64,000 nucleotides of DNA from positions 1-64,000 of the forward strand of contig JARLGX010000015.1 of assembly GCA_031292575.1 (NCBI GenBank), written 5' to 3'. The DNA is from Paludibacter sp. Its GTDB lineage: Bacteria; Bacteroidota; Bacteroidia; Bacteroidales; Paludibacteraceae. The translations under genes were made by a program, and so were the position numbers. Shown here piece by piece: positions 37,660-45,394 of the stretch (the stretch's first letter is position 1; every line of letters starts with the position of its first letter). Under the pieces are notes generated by a model. The model was not told where the DNA came from. It searched no databases and saw nothing but the letters and a program-made list of their open reading frames with translations.

Positions 37660-39183
37660 ATGAATAAAAAGTTAGTCTTTCTTCTTTCTTTTCTATTACT
37701 AATTTCGAGCCTTAAAGCACAGCATCTTAAACGCGAAATGCGTGCTGTGTGGATTGCCACAGTTGCAAATATTGATTGGCCAAGTCAAAAAAATTTGAGT
37801 TCAAAGGCTCAACGGGACGAAATGCGACACTTGTTGGATCAATTTGCGAAAAACAATATAAATGCAATTGTTGTACAAATTCGCCCTACTGCAGATGCAT
37901 TTTATCCATCATCATTAGAACCCTGGTCAAATTGGCTTACCGGCAAACAAGGTGTCAGACCAAATCCATATTACGATCCTTTGCAATTTATCATCGACGA
38001 AGCTCACAAACGCTGCATTGAAGTTCATGTGTGGTTAAATCCTTATCGGGTAACTAATTCCGAAAGCTCAAGTATATTATGCAAAGACAATTTTTATTTC
38101 AAAAACAAAGATTTATTTGTCCATTACGGAGGTAAAATTTATTTCGATCCTGGAAGAGATGAAACCAGGGAATTTTTAAATAAGGTTGTGGAAGATGTGG
38201 TAGAACGATATGATATTGATGCAATTCATTTTGATGATTATTTTTATCCGTATAAAGTTGGAAATGAGGAATTTCCTGACAATGAAACTTTTCGTAAATT
38301 TCCACGTGGTTTTGCCCCAAATCAAAAAGACGATTGGCGGCGTAATAATGTGAATATGGTTATCGCCGAACTTCAGCACACAATTAAAAGCATTAAACCC
38401 TGGGTTGAATTTGGAATTTCGCCGTTTGGTGTTTGGAGAAATAACAACATTGATTCAACGGGTTCAGCAACTCGTGCAGGCGTTCAAAACTATGATGATT
38501 TATATGCTGATATCTTGAAATGGCTAAAAGATGGAAACATCGATTATGTGGCTCCTCAACTATATTGGGAAATAGGAAAGAAAGTAGCAGATTATGAGGT
38601 ACTTGCTAAATGGTGGAGCGAAAACTCTTTTGGTAAAAATTTATATATAGGGTTATTCAATTCTCAATTAGGTTCACCCGAAGCAAATCAGGCTTGGAGA
38701 AAAGGAAACGAATTAGTTCGTCAATTAAATGTGAATAAACGCTTTCCGCAAATTGATGGGGTTATTTATTACAGTGCCAAAGCTTTTGTAAAAAATAAAT
38801 TGGGCCTCAATGACAGCCTCCGGAATAATTTTTATAAATATCCTGCCATTTGCCCGATCAATCGTAACATACAAGGTGAAGCATCTGCTCAACCACAAAA
38901 TATTAAGATTCTTCGCGATGGAAAAGATGCCTATCTGATGTGGGATGAAGTTGATGAAGAAGGCGGTTGTCAAACAGCCTATTACATCGTATATGCTTTC
39001 AAAGGAAAAAAAGTTGGTGACATGAATAACCCAGAGAACATACTTATACGCACGACTGAGAATTGCTTGGATTTACGTGAGTTAGATCAAAAATTCAGAG
39101 GAAACTATACCTTCGTTGTAACTGCTATTAATAGATATAAATACGAAAGTGTACCTACACAGGGAGTTACAAGAAGACTTTAA
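37660..39183 (+). CDS. Exported GHL10/DUF187-type putative glycoside hydrolase
   Basis: The 507-residue protein has signal peptide MNKKLVFLLSFLLLISSLKA and the GHL10 (YngK-like) domain. Its segments include REMRAVWIATVANIDWP, NAIVVQIRPTADAFYPS, IEVHVWLNPYRV, YDIDAIHFDDYFYPY, WVEFGISPFGVW and YVAPQLYWEIG, a pattern typical of a TIM-barrel hydrolase with acidic active-site residues (HFDDY). The last 110 residues resemble a fibronectin type III-like domain (YLMWDEVDEEGG to NYTFVVTAINRY). The substrate is unknown; cell-wall or amino-sugar glycans have been suggested for relatives. A TACTTTTG -7 box lies at 37632-37639. Its 3' side faces the detached pyrF tail. Confidence 0.85.
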   Translation: MNKKLVFLLSFLLLISSLKAQHLKREMRAVWIATVANIDWPSQKNLSSKAQRDEMRHLLDQFAKNNINAIVVQIRPTADAFYPSSLEPWSNWLTGKQGVRPNPYYDPLQFIIDEAHKRCIEVHVWLNPYRVTNSESSSILCKDNFYFKNKDLFVHYGGKIYFDPGRDETREFLNKVVEDVVERYDIDAIHFDDYFYPYKVGNEEFPDNETFRKFPRGFAPNQKDDWRRNNVNMVIAELQHTIKSIKPWVEFGISPFGVWRNNNIDSTGSATRAGVQNYDDLYADILKWLKDGNIDYVAPQLYWEIGKKVADYEVLAKWWSENSFGKNLYIGLFNSQLGSPEANQAWRKGNELVRQLNVNKRFPQIDGVIYYSAKAFVKNKLGLNDSLRNNFYKYPAICPINRNIQGEASAQPQNIKILRDGKDAYLMWDEVDEEGGCQTAYYIVYAFKGKKVGDMNNPENILIRTTENCLDLRELDQKFRGNYTFVVTAINRYKYESVPTQGVTRRL

Positions 39184-39210
39184 AAAATATTAAACTTTTA
39201 AATTCAACGA

Positions 39211-39300
39211 TTAATCTTCAACCAACTCAGCCTTAAAAAGATTTTTTTTCATTTGTACTTTTTCAGCTTCAAGACGTGCAGCTTTGGCAATAGAAAATTG
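39211..39300 (-). pseudogene. Detached, diverged 3' end of a pyrF gene
   Basis: In the spacer after the GHL10 gene the minus strand reads [20 protein letters not shown] then AELVED and a stop. This parallels the true PyrF C-terminus ([20 protein letters not shown] then FRAELIE and stop) encoded at 41860. The DNA is closely similar over about 40 bp (catttgtactttttc is identical) and carries codon-sized indels nearer the stop. Only about 26 codons remain, with no start. It has the same orientation as the intact pyrF 2.6 kb away. It is a relic, not an expressed gene. Confidence 0.88.
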
Positions 39301-39373
39301 ATATTATTCGGTGCAAAATATGAGTATTCCGGATAGAGAGTACGCTAAACTAACAAATATCTGATTAAAATAA

Positions 39374-39814
39374 ATGACGGTAACTATCAGAAAGATTGAT
39401 GAGCATGATTTCCATGTATTGATTACTCTTTTCAATGAATTTGCACTCTTCGAAAAGCTTCCCGAAAAGATGACTAACTCTGTGGAGCAAATGCTGATTG
39501 AGAAAGAATACCTGACAGGTTTTGTGGCTGTAAATACAGAGGATGAAATACTGGGTTATGTAACTTATTTCTTTGGTTATTATACATGGATTGGCAAATC
39601 GTTGTACATGGATGACCTGTATGTTCGTCCGGATTTCAGGGGTGTTGGTGTAGGAACACAGCTGATAAATGAGGTGATAGCTTTTGCCAAAGCCAAAAAC
39701 TGCAAGAAGCTCCGTTGGCAGGTTTCCGAATGGAACAAACCTGCTATTGACTTCTATAAAAGCCTTGGTGCAAATGTCGATGCAGTGGAATCAAATTGTG
39801 ATTTGGTGTTTTAA
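39374..39814 (+). CDS. GNAT family N-acetyltransferase
   Basis: The 146-residue protein has the GNAT fold, with the acetyl-CoA pyrophosphate loop VRPDFRGVGVGTQLINEV (about 94-111) and a preceding beta strand LYMDDLYV. The C-terminal part, LRWQVSEWNKPAIDFYKSLG, resembles spermidine/diamine and thialysine acetyltransferases, but the substrate is uncertain. The next gene, a PhzF-family isomerase, starts 12 bp after the stop, so the two are probably cotranscribed. The pair lies in the segment flanked by duplicated pyrF tails. No consensus promoter was found directly upstream. Confidence 0.85.
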   Translation: MTVTIRKIDEHDFHVLITLFNEFALFEKLPEKMTNSVEQMLIEKEYLTGFVAVNTEDEILGYVTYFFGYYTWIGKSLYMDDLYVRPDFRGVGVGTQLINEVIAFAKAKNCKKLRWQVSEWNKPAIDFYKSLGANVDAVESNCDLVF

Positions 39815-39826
39815 AATAGAAAGATT

Positions 39827-40618
39827 ATGAAAACAATTTATCAGGTAGATGCTTTCACAGAAGCACCTTTCAAAGGTAATCCGGCAGGTGTAATGCTTGT
39901 TGACGAGCATTTCCCTGCTGAAAAGATGCAACAACTGGCCATGGAAATGAATCTTTCCGAATCGGCTTTTATCATACCCAATGGAAATGAATTTCGCATA
40001 CGTTACTTTACACCCAATCGTGAAGTTCCGCTTTGTGGACATGCCACGCTGGCCAGTGCGCACATTATCTACGAACTGGGATTGAAAATAGCGGATGAAC
40101 CGATAGTTTTCAATGCCGAAGGAGGTGTTTTGACAATTACCAAACAAGACGATTGGATAGCCATGAATTTCCCTGCTTATCCATTGACAAAAATCGATAT
40201 TCCTTCCGATTTTAAAGCGACTGTTGGTTTTGAACCGATAGAGATGTATTCGAGTATTTATGATTGGGTTATTGCTGTTGCAGCTTTGGAAGCAGAGGTT
40301 TTACATGCCAAGCCTGACTTTGAGCGACTGAAAACCAGCGGACTTGGACATTTGATGATTACAGCCAAAAGTGAGCAACCCGACCGTGATTTTGTATTGC
40401 GGGTTTTTGCACCGCTGGCGGGTATCAACGAAGACCCTGTAACCGGTTCTGCTCATTGCGCACTCACGCCTTTGTGGCATCAAAAAACAGAAAAGACGGA
40501 ATTCAATTCGTACCAACTATCCCAACGAACCGGCCGATTGAAAGTGAAACTACTCAACGATCGCGTAGAAATAAAAGGACAGGCAATCACTGTTTTTCAG
40601 GCAGAATTGAAAGTGTAG
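39827..40618 (+). CDS. PhzF family isomerase/epimerase
   Basis: The 263-residue protein carries PhzF-fold signatures: YQVDAFTEAPFKGNPAGV at the start, MNLSESAFI with the catalytic Glu (about residue 45), FTPNREVPLCGHATLASAH and NEDPVTGSAHCAL. PhzF itself isomerises trans-2,3-dihydro-3-hydroxyanthranilate in phenazine synthesis. Most relatives, such as YddE, have unknown substrates. No other phenazine genes are present, so a phenazine role is not supported. It follows the GNAT gene by 12 bp, and a large palindrome follows it. Confidence 0.88.
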   Translation: MKTIYQVDAFTEAPFKGNPAGVMLVDEHFPAEKMQQLAMEMNLSESAFIIPNGNEFRIRYFTPNREVPLCGHATLASAHIIYELGLKIADEPIVFNAEGGVLTITKQDDWIAMNFPAYPLTKIDIPSDFKATVGFEPIEMYSSIYDWVIAVAALEAEVLHAKPDFERLKTSGLGHLMITAKSEQPDRDFVLRVFAPLAGINEDPVTGSAHCALTPLWHQKTEKTEFNSYQLSQRTGRLKVKLLNDRVEIKGQAITVFQAELKV

Positions 40619-40644
40619 ATAACCGAAAATTCATGTTTTTGCTT

Positions 40645-40698
40645 CGCTACTTCCAAGTTGCGATTATCAAAAACAAAGAACGCGACTTGGAAGTCGCG
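40645..40698. repeat. Large palindromic element between phzF-like and GH43 genes
   Basis: Arms cgctacttccaagttgcg (40645-40662) and cgcgacttggaagtcgcg (40681-40698) pair over 18 positions with one mismatch and one wobble around an 18-nt AT-rich loop. There is no T-tract. It may be a REP-like intergenic repeat or the terminator of the GNAT-PhzF unit. Confidence 0.65.
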
Positions 40699-40787
40699 AG
40701 ACCCATTTCGAACTGCAAGTTCTGAAAAGATATTTCAGGACATTTTTGTTTATTTATTGGACAAATTCTCTTTTTTCCCAGTTCATA

Positions 40788-40818
40788 TTTGATACGTGTA
40801 GGTTTTACATTAATTTTG
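40788..40818 (+). promoter_or_regulatory. GH43 gene promoter (TTTG-N19-TAATTTTG)
   Basis: The -33 TTTG (40788-40791) and -7 TAATTTTG (40811-40818) have ideal 19-bp spacing. The predicted start near 40825 lies upstream of the chosen ATG at 40842 and rules out the ORF-track start at 40746. Confidence 0.8.
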
Positions 40819-40841
40819 CAGGCATATCAAAATTAAAACCC

Positions 40842-41822
40842 ATGAAAAAACCTATTGCATTTCTTTTCTTCGTTTTTATTGTCAGTCAACTTTTCGCTCA
40901 GGAAGTTACGCGCGACACTACCTTTCAATCCACAGGCAATCCGGTAATCCGGTATAAGTACACAGCCGATCCAGCTGCCATGGTGTATAAAAACAAGTTC
41001 TACCTTTATACTGGTCACGATGTTTGTCCTCCCAATCAGGAGCGTTATGTGATGAACGACTGGTGCGTGTTTTCATCCGATGATATGAAAACCTGGACGG
41101 AACATCCAACGCCACTTCATACGTCGGATTTTGCCTGGGCCAAAGGTGATGCCTGGGCTTCGCAAGTGATAGAACGAAATGGTAAATTTTATTGGTATGT
41201 GGCCGTGGAGCATGGAACTATACATGGTAAAGCCATAGGCGTGGCTGTTTCGGATAGTCCTACCGGTCCATTCAAAGATGCGAAAGGATCCGCCATTATT
41301 ACCAATGATTTAACAACTAAATACACTAAAATCAGCTGGGACGACATTGACCCTACCGTGATAATTGATGACAATCAGCAAGCCTATTTGATATGGGGAA
41401 ACACGCAATGTTATTACGTGAAACTAAAAGAGAACATGATTGATACCATTGGACCTATCGTGGCTGTACAAAACCTGCCCCGATATACCGAAGCTCCCTG
41501 GATTCATAAAAACAAAGGCTGGTATTACTTGTCGTATGCTTCCGAATTTCCTGAGAAAATAGTGTACGCCATGAGTCGCAAAGTTACCGGTCCGTGGGAG
41601 TACAAGGGTATCTTAAATGAACTTGCCGGTAACTGCAACACCAATCATCAAGCCATTCTGGAATTTAAGGGCAACTGGTATTTTGTATATCACAATGGAG
41701 GAGCCAATGCCGGCGGCAGCAGTTTCCACCGCTCAGTATGTATAGACAGGCTTTATTATAATCCGGATGGCACTATGAAACGTGTACAAATGACTACAGA
41801 AGGAGTAAGCGGGAATAAATAA
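40842..41822 (+). CDS. Exported glycoside hydrolase family 43 protein
   Basis: From the chosen start the protein has 326 residues, with signal peptide MKKPIAFLFFVFIVSQLFAQ. It is a five-bladed propeller GH43 candidate. The three expected acids are visible: Asp in YTADPAAMVY (base), Asp in WDDIDPTVII (pKa modulator) and Glu in YTEAPWIH (acid). GH43 enzymes are usually arabinosidases or xylosidases acting on plant hemicellulose; the exact substrate is unknown. Other blade motifs are DMKTWTEHPTPL, MSRKVTGPWEYKG and HQAILEFKGNWYFVYHNG. It is the last gene of the segment bounded by duplicated pyrF tails and is followed by a strong hairpin. Confidence 0.88.
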   Translation: MKKPIAFLFFVFIVSQLFAQEVTRDTTFQSTGNPVIRYKYTADPAAMVYKNKFYLYTGHDVCPPNQERYVMNDWCVFSSDDMKTWTEHPTPLHTSDFAWAKGDAWASQVIERNGKFYWYVAVEHGTIHGKAIGVAVSDSPTGPFKDAKGSAIITNDLTTKYTKISWDDIDPTVIIDDNQQAYLIWGNTQCYYVKLKENMIDTIGPIVAVQNLPRYTEAPWIHKNKGWYYLSYASEFPEKIVYAMSRKVTGPWEYKGILNELAGNCNTNHQAILEFKGNWYFVYHNGGANAGGSSFHRSVCIDRLYYNPDGTMKRVQMTTEGVSGNK

Positions 41823-41829
41823 ACTTAGT

Positions 41830-41858
41830 AGAGAGACGTTGCAATACGTCTCTCTTTT
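41830..41858. terminator. Terminator between convergent GH43 and pyrF genes
   Basis: Perfect 10-bp stem agagagacgt / acgtctctct with loop tgcaat, followed by tttta on the plus strand. The core gagacgttgcaat resembles a palindrome family that recurs at 56853-56878. Confidence 0.8.
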
Positions 41859-41859
41859 A

Positions 41860-42699
41860 TTATTCAATCAACTCAGCACGAAAAAGAATTTGTTCCATTT
41901 CCATTTGTACTTTTTCGGCTTCAAGGCGGGCAGCTTTTGCAAAGTCGATACCGGAAGACGCATAGATAATTTGGCGCGAAGAGTTTACCAACAAGCCACA
42001 AGTGCTGTTGAGACCATATTTAGCCACATCTGCCAGACTTCCACCTTGTGCTCCTACGCCCGGAACTAACAAGAAATGTTCGGGAATAATCTCACGAATC
42101 TCGGTCAACATTTCGGCTTTTGTAGCACCAACCACATACATCATATTTTCGTCAGTTCCCCAATTTAAGGAGGCTTTCAATACTTTTTCAAACAATCGTT
42201 CACCGGTTTCGGCATCTGTCATAAATTGAAAATCGTAAGCCCCTTTGTTTGATGTCAAAGCCAGTAGCGTTACCCATTTGCCTTCATAAGTCAAAAACGG
42301 TGTTACCGAATCTTCTCCCATATATGGTGCAACAGTTACAGAATCAAACTCCATATTACCAAAAAATGTACGGGCATACATAGCTGAAGTATTTCCAATA
42401 TCACCACGCTTTGCGTCGGCAATAATAAATTGATCAGGATAATTTTCGCGAATATAGTCCACCGTTCGTTCAAGCACTTCCCATCCTTCCAGCCCAAGAC
42501 TTTCATAGAAAGCAAGGTTTGGTTTGTATGCCACACAAAGATCGGCAGTTGCATCGATAATGGCTCTATTGAATTCGAATATAGCATCTTCCGATTCGTC
42601 GAACAAATGTTCTGGTATTTTATTTATATCGGTATCTAATCCCACGCAAAGAAATGATTTTTTGCGTTGTATGTTTTCGAAAAGTTCTTGTTTAGTCAT
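41860..42699 (-). CDS. pyrF: Orotidine 5'-phosphate decarboxylase (type 2)
   Basis: PyrF decarboxylates OMP to UMP, the last step of de novo pyrimidine synthesis. The 279-residue length fits the larger type 2 group. The active-site segment is [19 protein letters not shown] with the catalytic Lys-Asp network, preceded by [12 protein letters not shown] and [22 protein letters not shown] supplies the phosphate-binding loop, followed by [12 protein letters not shown] diverged copy of its last 26 codons lies at 39211-39300 on the same strand. The gene follows prfA by 104 bp on the same strand. The intact reading frame indicates that this is the functional copy. Confidence 0.96.
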   Translation of the reverse strand: MTKQELFENIQRKKSFLCVGLDTDINKIPEHLFDESEDAIFEFNRAIIDATADLCVAYKPNLAFYESLGLEGWEVLERTVDYIRENYPDQFIIADAKRGDIGNTSAMYARTFFGNMEFDSVTVAPYMGEDSVTPFLTYEGKWVTLLALTSNKGAYDFQFMTDAETGERLFEKVLKASLNWGTDENMMYVVGATKAEMLTEIREIIPEHFLLVPGVGAQGGSLADVAKYGLNSTCGLLVNSSRQIIYASSGIDFAKAARLEAEKVQMEMEQILFRAELIE

Positions 42700-42803
42700 G
42701 ATATTGTGTAATGTGTAAAGTTGAATTGTGTAATTCTTTATCGCGTAACTTTATAATTGTAAAATATTAAAAAAACTAATTACTCCACGGCAAAAATATC
42801 GTT

Positions 42804-43889
42804 TTATAGTTCACTTTCCTTCAATCTCTCTGCGTTTTCTGCCACAATCAGTTGGTCAATTACACCTTGAACATCGCCACCCATAAAGGCCGACAAGTTA
42901 TAGATGGTGAAGTTGATGCGGTGATCGGTGATGCGCCCTTGCGGATAGTTGTAGGTACGGATTTTGGCTGACCTGTCGCCGGTAGAAACCATGGTTTTCC
43001 GTTTCGAACCAATTTCGTCCAGGTACTTCTGATGTTCTATGGCATACAAACGTGAACGAAGTTCGTTCATTGCTTTTGCTTTGTTTTTATGTTGCGATTT
43101 TTCGTCCTGGCATTGCACCGTAGTCCCTGTAGGAATATGCACCAATCGAATGGCTGAATAAGTTGTGTTTACCGACTGTCCACCCGCTCCCGACGAGCAA
43201 AAAGTATCTACACGAACATCTGATTCTTTTAGTTCATAATCAAATTCTTCCATCTCGGGAAGTACAGCCACCGTAGCTGCCGAAGTATGAACACGTCCCT
43301 GCGTTTCGGTTTGTGGTACACGTTGTACACGATGAACACCCGATTCGTATTTCAAAGTTCCATAGACGTTTTCGCCCGAAACAGTGAAAATAACTTCTTT
43401 GTAACCGCCCGAAGTTCCTTCACTGATATTAGTTACTTCCACTTTCCACCCTTTTGTTTCGCAGTATTTAAGGTACATGCGGAATAGATCGCCTGCAAAA
43501 ATAGCCGCTTCATCGCCACCTGTTCCACCGCGAATCTCGACTATGGCATTCTTATTATCTTCAGGGTCGGCAGGAATCAAAAGGAGTTTGATGTTTTCTT
43601 CCATCAAAGGAATCTTGGGTTCAATCTCGTCTATTTCCGCTTTGGCCATTTCGCGCATTTCGGGGTCAGTTTCAATATTTATCAGCTCTTTGGCTCCTTC
43701 CAAATGCGATAAAGCCGTTCGATATTCATGTTGTGCTTCCATGATACGTTCTAACTCGCGATACTCTTTGTTAAGTTTCACGTACCGTTTCATATCACCA
43801 ATCACAGCAGGGTCGGTTATCAGGGTCGAAATCTCTTCGAACTTATGTTGTAATCCTTCTAATTTTTCTAATAATGTTGTTTCAGCCAT
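42804..43889 (-). CDS. prfA: Peptide chain release factor 1
   Basis: RF1 recognises UAA and UAG and triggers peptide release on the ribosome. The 361-residue protein contains the codon-recognition region HRVQRVPQTETQGRVHTSA, where PQT takes the place of the E. coli PAT/PxT tripeptide, and the catalytic GGQ in SSGAGGQSVNTT. The IRGGTGGDEAAIFAGDLFRM and DEKSQHKNKAKAM segments are family signatures. It is 31 bp downstream of the second of two paralogous genes of unknown function, so the three are probably in one transcript. Confidence 0.97.
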   Translation of the reverse strand: MAETTLLEKLEGLQHKFEEISTLITDPAVIGDMKRYVKLNKEYRELERIMEAQHEYRTALSHLEGAKELINIETDPEMREMAKAEIDEIEPKIPLMEENIKLLLIPADPEDNKNAIVEIRGGTGGDEAAIFAGDLFRMYLKYCETKGWKVEVTNISEGTSGGYKEVIFTVSGENVYGTLKYESGVHRVQRVPQTETQGRVHTSAATVAVLPEMEEFDYELKESDVRVDTFCSSGAGGQSVNTTYSAIRLVHIPTGTTVQCQDEKSQHKNKAKAMNELRSRLYAIEHQKYLDEIGSKRKTMVSTGDRSAKIRTYNYPQGRITDHRINFTIYNLSAFMGGDVQGVIDQLIVAENAERLKESEL

Positions 43890-43920
43890 AACTATGTTGA
43901 ATTGTGTAATTAATCATTGC

Positions 43921-44574
43921 TCACTTTCTCAAAGCTTTATCTCGCTTTTCAGACTCTTCTTTAAGGTTGTGAACCAATTGTTTTATGCGCCACTCCATAA
44001 TCTTTTTGTAGCGGCTTTGCGTAACAAATATATTAAAAAACCATCCGAATTTAATATGAGTTTCAAGCGTGTAGTAACCTGATTTATTTTTTTCATTGGG
44101 AATGTATGAAAAAACACCAATCATATTTTTTAATAAAGAATTTGATGAAGCTAAATCTAACCTGACATCTTTCCTCCCGTTCGAATGCTTAATTTCGCTA
44201 AGTTTACTATCAACATAAACGTTTGGTATTTTAGTTATCCCGGTAACTCTTACATCGCCGCCGCCTCTTAAAATACTTGTTCTGGGATTATAAATCGTTG
44301 TTTTAAAATCGAAAACCAATAATTCGTCTTTTTCATTAACCAAATGCATTCCTTTTAATCCCCATTTGTAAAGCCCATCGAGATCGTAGCACATTTGATT
44401 GACAAATTTATTTATCACCACATTTGAAATACTATCCGAAGCATTTACCCGAACCTGACTGTATGTTATGAATTCTCCTTTTCTATAAATTGTAGAGGTA
44501 GAGTCATTTGGTGTGGCACTTGACAATAAAATGAATGAAAATAAAAAAAGAAACAGTATATATATTTTTTCCAT
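43921..44574 (-). CDS. Exported protein of unknown function, paralog B of a tandem pair
   Basis: The 217-residue protein has a signal peptide (MEKIYILFLFLFSFILLSSA) and no recognised family. Its C-terminus, IKFGWFFNIFVTQSRYKKIM then EWRIKQLVHNLKEESEKR, closely matches its upstream neighbour at 44610, showing tandem duplication. Mid-regions are less conserved but share the pattern YRKGEF near the start and LLKNMIGVFSYIPN. The amphipathic C-terminal helix after a beta-rich core is reminiscent of SRPBCC/START-type ligand-binding folds, which is only a structural guess. It lies 31 bp upstream of prfA in the same direction. Confidence 0.72.
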   Translation of the reverse strand: MEKIYILFLFLFSFILLSSATPNDSTSTIYRKGEFITYSQVRVNASDSISNVVINKFVNQMCYDLDGLYKWGLKGMHLVNEKDELLVFDFKTTIYNPRTSILRGGGDVRVTGITKIPNVYVDSKLSEIKHSNGRKDVRLDLASSNSLLKNMIGVFSYIPNEKNKSGYYTLETHIKFGWFFNIFVTQSRYKKIMEWRIKQLVHNLKEESEKRDKALRK

Positions 44575-44609
44575 TTAATCAACACAAATTGATGTTTATT
44601 TATTCTCAG

Positions 44610-45272
44610 CTATTTAGCCGCTTGTAAAATGTGTTCCTGCCTTTTCTCTCCTTCAATTTTCAAATTCTCGACAAACTTCTTAATTCTCCATTCAACAATA
44701 CTTTTATAGCGTTTTTTTGTTATAAAAATATTAAAAAACCAACCAAATTTTATGCTCACATTCGTAATGAGTATTTGTTCGTTATCGTTCAGCGGTATTA
44801 TTGTAACAATTCCTAGTGCGTGCTTTAACAATAAACTTGAATAAATAATATCTGCCATGACTTTTGTTTCTCCGTTCTTATAAATTACTTTTGAAACAAT
44901 AGCATTAACTTTCACGTTTTTGAATGTTGTAATATGTGGAACGATAATATCAAAATTACCATACGTTATTCCAGTTTTTTCATCAAAAAGAGATGGTTTT
45001 ATAATAAATATAAGGTCGTTATTTTTCTTACTTTGTAACCCCAAATCTTTTAAAGCCCAGTTGAATAGATTTTCTGGCGAATAGTGAAAATCAGAAACTA
45101 AATAGTCAGCAATATCGATTGCCACTTTGTTGGACATTTTAATTTTTGTACGATATTGTGTTGTAAACTCTCCATCCTTGTAAACACTTGAAATAGAATC
45201 AAATGTAGGTTCAACAGCGAACGAATTCAACTGTAAAAATAATAATTGAAGCAGGATAAATAGTTTTTTCAT
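44610..45272 (-). CDS. Exported protein of unknown function, paralog A of a tandem pair
   Basis: From the chosen start the 220-residue protein begins with signal peptide MKKLFILLQLLFLQLNSFAV. The ORF-track start, four codons earlier (MDSIMKKL), is possible but less typical. It shares with the next gene the segments YKDGEF, LLKHALGIVTIIPLND and especially IKFGWFFNIFITKKRYKSIV then EWRIKKFVENLKIEGEKR. No catalytic residues are apparent. Given its export and beta-rich middle it may bind a lipid or other hydrophobic ligand, but this is speculation. The spacing to the paralog is 35 bp, so cotranscription is likely. Confidence 0.72.
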   Translation of the reverse strand: MKKLFILLQLLFLQLNSFAVEPTFDSISSVYKDGEFTTQYRTKIKMSNKVAIDIADYLVSDFHYSPENLFNWALKDLGLQSKKNNDLIFIIKPSLFDEKTGITYGNFDIIVPHITTFKNVKVNAIVSKVIYKNGETKVMADIIYSSLLLKHALGIVTIIPLNDNEQILITNVSIKFGWFFNIFITKKRYKSIVEWRIKKFVENLKIEGEKRQEHILQAAK

Positions 45273-45337
45273 TATACTATCCAATAAGCGTACTTATTTA
45301 AAAATTCATAAGTAAACTAAACAAATGAATCAAGTTA

Positions 45338-45373
45338 ATGTTCGACGAGCAAGATTAACTGCTTGTCGAACAT
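45338..45373 (-). terminator. Hairpin downstream of purL
   Basis: Arms atgttcgacgagca and tgcttgtcgaacat pair over 14 positions with one wobble around an 8-nt loop, 22 bp past the purL stop. No strong T-tract follows. Confidence 0.5.
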
Positions 45374-45394
45374 CTCTCAAAATTGCTAATTGTT

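Noticed and set aside
39827-40618. Phenazine biosynthesis locus
   Set aside because: Only a PhzF-fold protein is present, with no other phz genes; the family has many unrelated members.
40645-40740. tRNA-like fold near a ttcgaa motif
   Set aside because: No acceptor stem, anticodon loop or CCA arrangement can be drawn; the signal is a simple palindrome.
32688-41822. Polysaccharide utilization locus
   Set aside because: Pullulanase, GHL10 and GH43 genes are present, but there is no SusC/SusD pair or sensor-regulator, and the genes have separate promoters and orientations.
43477-44082. 201-residue plus-strand ORF
   Set aside because: It is antisense to prfA and the paralog B gene, both supported by motifs or paralogy.
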